DNA of 64,000 nt, taken from contig DATKWZ010000009.1 in NCBI GenBank assembly GCA_035529315.1, positions 1 through 64,000 on the forward strand, given 5' to 3'. The first letter of the stretch is position 1. Each line of letters starts with the position of its first letter. The position numbers were made by a program, and so were the translations under genes. Source of the stretch: Anaerolineae bacterium. GTDB taxonomy: Bacteria > Desulfobacterota > Desulfobacteria > Desulfobacterales > ETH-SRB1. Positions 61,321 to 64,000 of this stretch are shown here, one piece after another. Below the pieces are notes generated by a model that made no database searches, was not told the origin of the DNA, and saw only the letters and a program-made list of their open reading frames with translations.

Positions 61321-63750
61321 TCATATGTCGAGTACGCTGACATTAAGCGCATTGTTTTGAATAAACTCTCTTCGCGGCTCAACCTCTTCTCCCATAAGGA
61401 TTGTAAAAATTTCATCCGCTTCGACCACATCATCAATCTTTATCTGCAGCAAAGCTCTGTTGTTGGGATCCATGGTAGTCTCCCATAGCTGGCCTGGATT
61501 CATTTCGCCAAGACCCTTATATCTCTGAACAGCCAGACCTTTCTTGCCATCTTCTATTAAAAAGGATAAAAGATCTTTTTTGTCCTTTTTAACAACATCG
61601 GTACCTGTTTTGTCATTATTAAAGATCAAAAACGGAGGGTAATTAAATTTTAATATATTTTTTCCTGCAACAAGACATCTCTGATAATCCGACGAACACA
61701 CAAATCCTCTGCCGATTTTAACCGGTTTTATTTCCCTGTCTGATATGGCTGTTGCCAAAACATCCTGATGTATACTGTCTTTAAGGCTAACCATAATTTC
61801 ATATATATCTCTTTCCTGATTCCAGATCGGCCCACCAACACTGTAACCATCTTTTAACAACTGGTCGTTGAGATATGTCATTTGCTGTTTGTCTTTTAAA
61901 AATTTTATGTTTTCAACCCCTTGTTTTATCAACAACTCAACAAAATCCTGTTTTATACCACGGGACTCAAGTTTTGACATGTTTTCAAAATATTCTGCAA
62001 GATCGCATAAAAAAAGATAAAGATTATGTTCGGACAGTGTTTTTTCATCCTTTGCAATTTTTACACTTTTATTATTACAAGCCCGTTTTAAAACATGATC
62101 ATTAAAACTGGTCTCATCCTTAATATAAACCGCTGATTTTCCTTTACCTAACTTAAATAATGGGGGCTGAGCAATATACAAATATCCTTTCTCGATTATA
62201 TTGGGCATCTGTCGATAAAAGAGTGTTAATAAAAGAGTTCTTATGTGAGAACCGTCAACATCGGCATCAGTCATAATAATTATCTTATGATATCTAATGT
62301 TTTCAATGTTATATTCTTCTTTCCCGACCCCTGTGCCAAGCACGGTAATTATATTTCTAATTTCCTCGCTGCGCAAAATTTTATCAAAACGGGATTTTTC
62401 AACATTTAATATCTTCCCTTTTAACGGCAAAATAGCCTGGAACTTTCTATCTCTACCCTGTTTTGCGCTGCCACCGGCGGAATCACCCTCTACAATAAAG
62501 AGTTCTCTTTCTGAAGGTTCTGAAAATTGGCACTCAGCCAACTTGCCGGGAAGTGTTGAATCAAGCAATGATCCCTGTTTCCTTGCCAGGTCCCTTGCCC
62601 GTTTTGCGGCATCTCTCGCCCTTGCAGCATCAACCGCTTTTTCTATAATCTTTTTAGCAATAGAAGGATCTTCTTCTAAAAACATACTTAACTTTTCATT
62701 AACAAGAGATTCAACAAGTCCCTTTACTTCACTGTTGCCTAATTTGGTTTTTGTCTGTCCTTCAAATTGAGGGTTCTTTATTCTGATGCTTATTATTGCG
62801 GTCAATCCTTCCCGAACATCATCACCGCTAATTTTTACATGAAGGTTTTTAGGCAGGTTTGCTGTGGATGTATACTGATTTAATGTACGCGTAAGGGCGG
62901 CCTTAAATCCGATTAAATGAAAACCACCCTCTACTGTATTAATATTGTTTGCAAAGGAAAATATATTTTCTTTAAAAGTATCATTATATTGTATTACTAT
63001 TTCAATTTGAACATCATTTTTTTCTCCTTGAATAAATATAGGCTTGTGAAGGGATGTGTGTCTCCTGTTAAGATATTCAACAAAAGAGACTATTCCTCCT
63101 TCGTAAAAAAAACTTTCTTTTGTATCGGAACGTTCATCCTCAATAGTTATATTTAAGCCTTTATTTAAAAAAGCAAGCTCCCTGACTCTTCTGTTAAGTA
63201 TTTCATATATGAAATTATTTGTATTAAAAATATCAAGATCAGGAGAAAAATGAATCTTGGTGCCCTTCTTATCTGTATTTCCTGTTATACTTAACTCGCT
63301 ATTCTTTATCCCTTTTTTATATATTTGATAATAAATTTTGTTGTCTTTATATATTTCTACTTCAAAAACTGCTGAAAGAGCATTTACAACCGATATTCCA
63401 ACACCATGCAGCCCGCCGGACACTTTATAAGAATCGTTATCGAATTTTCCTCCTGCATGAAGCTTTGTTAAAACAACCTCAACAGCAGGCACTTTTTCGG
63501 TTTTATGAATACCAACAGGAATACCCCTGCCATTATCTTCAACGCTGATACTGTTATCTGTATGGATAGTGACCTTAATTAAATCACAATATCCGGCCAT
63601 GGCTTCATCAATACTGTTGTCAATAATCTCATAAACAAGATGATGAAGACCTTCAACATCCACATTCCCGATATACATTGAAGGCCTCAATTTCACAGCT
63701 TCAAGGCCTTCAAGTACATCTATACTGCTTTCATCGTAAATATTTTCCAT
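61321..63750 (-). CDS. gyrB: DNA gyrase subunit B
   Basis: The 809-residue protein has the GHKL ATPase domain (EIIDNSIDEAMAG, VEDNGRGIPVGIH, GGLHGVGISVVNALS), a transducer domain, and the Toprim domain (FIVEGDSAGGSAKQGRDRK, DADVDGSHIRTLLLT) with an insert typical of the proteobacterial type. With GyrA it adds negative supercoils to DNA. Its ATG overlaps the dnaN stop (TAATG), so translation is coupled. gyrA is not in the window. Confidence 0.97.
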   Translation of the reverse strand: MENIYDESSIDVLEGLEAVKLRPSMYIGNVDVEGLHHLVYEIIDNSIDEAMAGYCDLIKVTIHTDNSISVEDNGRGIPVGIHKTEKVPAVEVVLTKLHAGGKFDNDSYKVSGGLHGVGISVVNALSAVFEVEIYKDNKIYYQIYKKGIKNSELSITGNTDKKGTKIHFSPDLDIFNTNNFIYEILNRRVRELAFLNKGLNITIEDERSDTKESFFYEGGIVSFVEYLNRRHTSLHKPIFIQGEKNDVQIEIVIQYNDTFKENIFSFANNINTVEGGFHLIGFKAALTRTLNQYTSTANLPKNLHVKISGDDVREGLTAIISIRIKNPQFEGQTKTKLGNSEVKGLVESLVNEKLSMFLEEDPSIAKKIIEKAVDAARARDAAKRARDLARKQGSLLDSTLPGKLAECQFSEPSERELFIVEGDSAGGSAKQGRDRKFQAILPLKGKILNVEKSRFDKILRSEEIRNIITVLGTGVGKEEYNIENIRYHKIIIMTDADVDGSHIRTLLLTLFYRQMPNIIEKGYLYIAQPPLFKLGKGKSAVYIKDETSFNDHVLKRACNNKSVKIAKDEKTLSEHNLYLFLCDLAEYFENMSKLESRGIKQDFVELLIKQGVENIKFLKDKQQMTYLNDQLLKDGYSVGGPIWNQERDIYEIMVSLKDSIHQDVLATAISDREIKPVKIGRGFVCSSDYQRCLVAGKNILKFNYPPFLIFNNDKTGTDVVKKDKKDLLSFLIEDGKKGLAVQRYKGLGEMNPGQLWETTMDPNNRALLQIKIDDVVEADEIFTILMGEEVEPRREFIQNNALNVSVLDI

Positions 63751-64000
63751 TAAATTCTCATCGGCATAATAACACTTAAAAACTGTTTATCCTCTTTTCC
63801 CTCAATAAAACATGGTTTCTGTTCATCAATTATATTTAAAACAATATTATCCTCATTAATTACATTTAATGTGTCTATAAAGAATTTTGGATTAAATGCT
63901 GTCTCAATTGTATTCCCTTTATAATCTATGTCCATATCCTCTTTTGATTCACCTAAATCAGGATTGGTGGCGGTAATTATTATTTTATCTTTCTGAAAAT
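63750..64000 (-). CDS. dnaN: DNA polymerase III beta subunit (sliding clamp), 3' end
   Basis: About 82 codons are visible before the right edge, with the C-terminal clamp sequence IDYKGNTIETAFNPKFFIDT and the end FLSVIMPMRI, which matches the usual MPMRL end of DnaN. The frame stays open to the edge. The dnaN-gyrB order (often with recF between) marks the origin region; recF is absent between them here. Confidence 0.95.
   Translation of the reverse strand, partial: FQKDKIIITATNPDLGESKEDMDIDYKGNTIETAFNPKFFIDTLNVINEDNIVLNIIDEQKPCFIEGKEDKQFLSVIMPMRI

Overview
The window reads as chromosomal DNA of an anaerobic Desulfobacterota (former Deltaproteobacteria), most likely a Desulfobacterales-type organism. 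The reasons are the gene families present: an IscA/HesB-like selenoprotein with an in-frame UGA, a MetF fused to a MetV-type cysteine domain, a CooC-like nickel-insertion ATPase, an FmdE-like protein, an lpxC-DUF4390-ntrY-ntrX cluster, and a tolC-ftsE-ftsX-envC-ctpA-deacetylase operon. It also has LPS synthesis (LpxC), GlnRS and AsnRS, and many short interspersed inverted repeats. The species cannot be named from the sequence alone.

Layout. 0-1.5 kb: 5' part of a Fic AMP-transferase gene running off the left edge, preceded by a promoter that predicts a leaderless mRNA, then tRNA-Leu and transposon/antitoxin debris. 1.5-4.3 kb: gltX, with a dead IS4-family element just upstream of it. 4.4-11.3 kb: two ribosome-linked GTPases (RbgA, HflX), the fused MetF-MetV protein, glnS, tRNA-Glu and tRNA-Lys. 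11.3-19.4 kb: TrkH/TrkA potassium uptake, a truncated bioY behind birA with a BirA operator, CooC-like ATPase, a deacetylase, an AcuB-like CBS protein and a metallo-hydrolase. 19.4-29.4 kb: ntrX, ntrY, DUF4390 and lpxC, then carB and a PurF-like protein. 29.4-31 kb: a decayed YgjP-like gene and a J-domain protein whose C-terminus carries four MshEN-type motifs. 31-39 kb: a long leftward envelope/division block (ychF-like, deacetylase, ctpA, envC, ftsX, ftsE, tolC). 39.5-50 kb: pyrE, queD, dnaJ, ubiE/menG, ppaC, the selenoprotein, and small metabolic and hypothetical genes. 50-64 kb: origin-proximal genes, namely a perfect parS site, mnmE-jag-yidC-yidD-rnpA-rpmH, a radical SAM protein, an HtrA protease, asnS, gyrB and the 3' end of dnaN.

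How the genes work together. The parS site, the rpmH-to-mnmE operon and dnaN-gyrB place the right third next to the chromosome origin. Envelope biology is the largest theme (LpxC, NtrYX, TolC, FtsEX-EnvC, CtpA, YidC, HtrA). MetF-MetV, the CooC-like ATPase, the FmdE-like protein and biotin regulation point to one-carbon and CO/acetyl-CoA metabolism. Small inverted-repeat elements with shared ends but different interiors occupy many of the gaps.

The strongest items for follow-up are the J-domain/MshEN fusion (possible cyclic-di-GMP-responsive co-chaperone), the selenoprotein, which automatic gene calling would break, the PurF-like protein lacking its Cys nucleophile, and the NtrX with an altered GAFTGA loop. 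No computation or database search was possible; assignments rest on motif reading.
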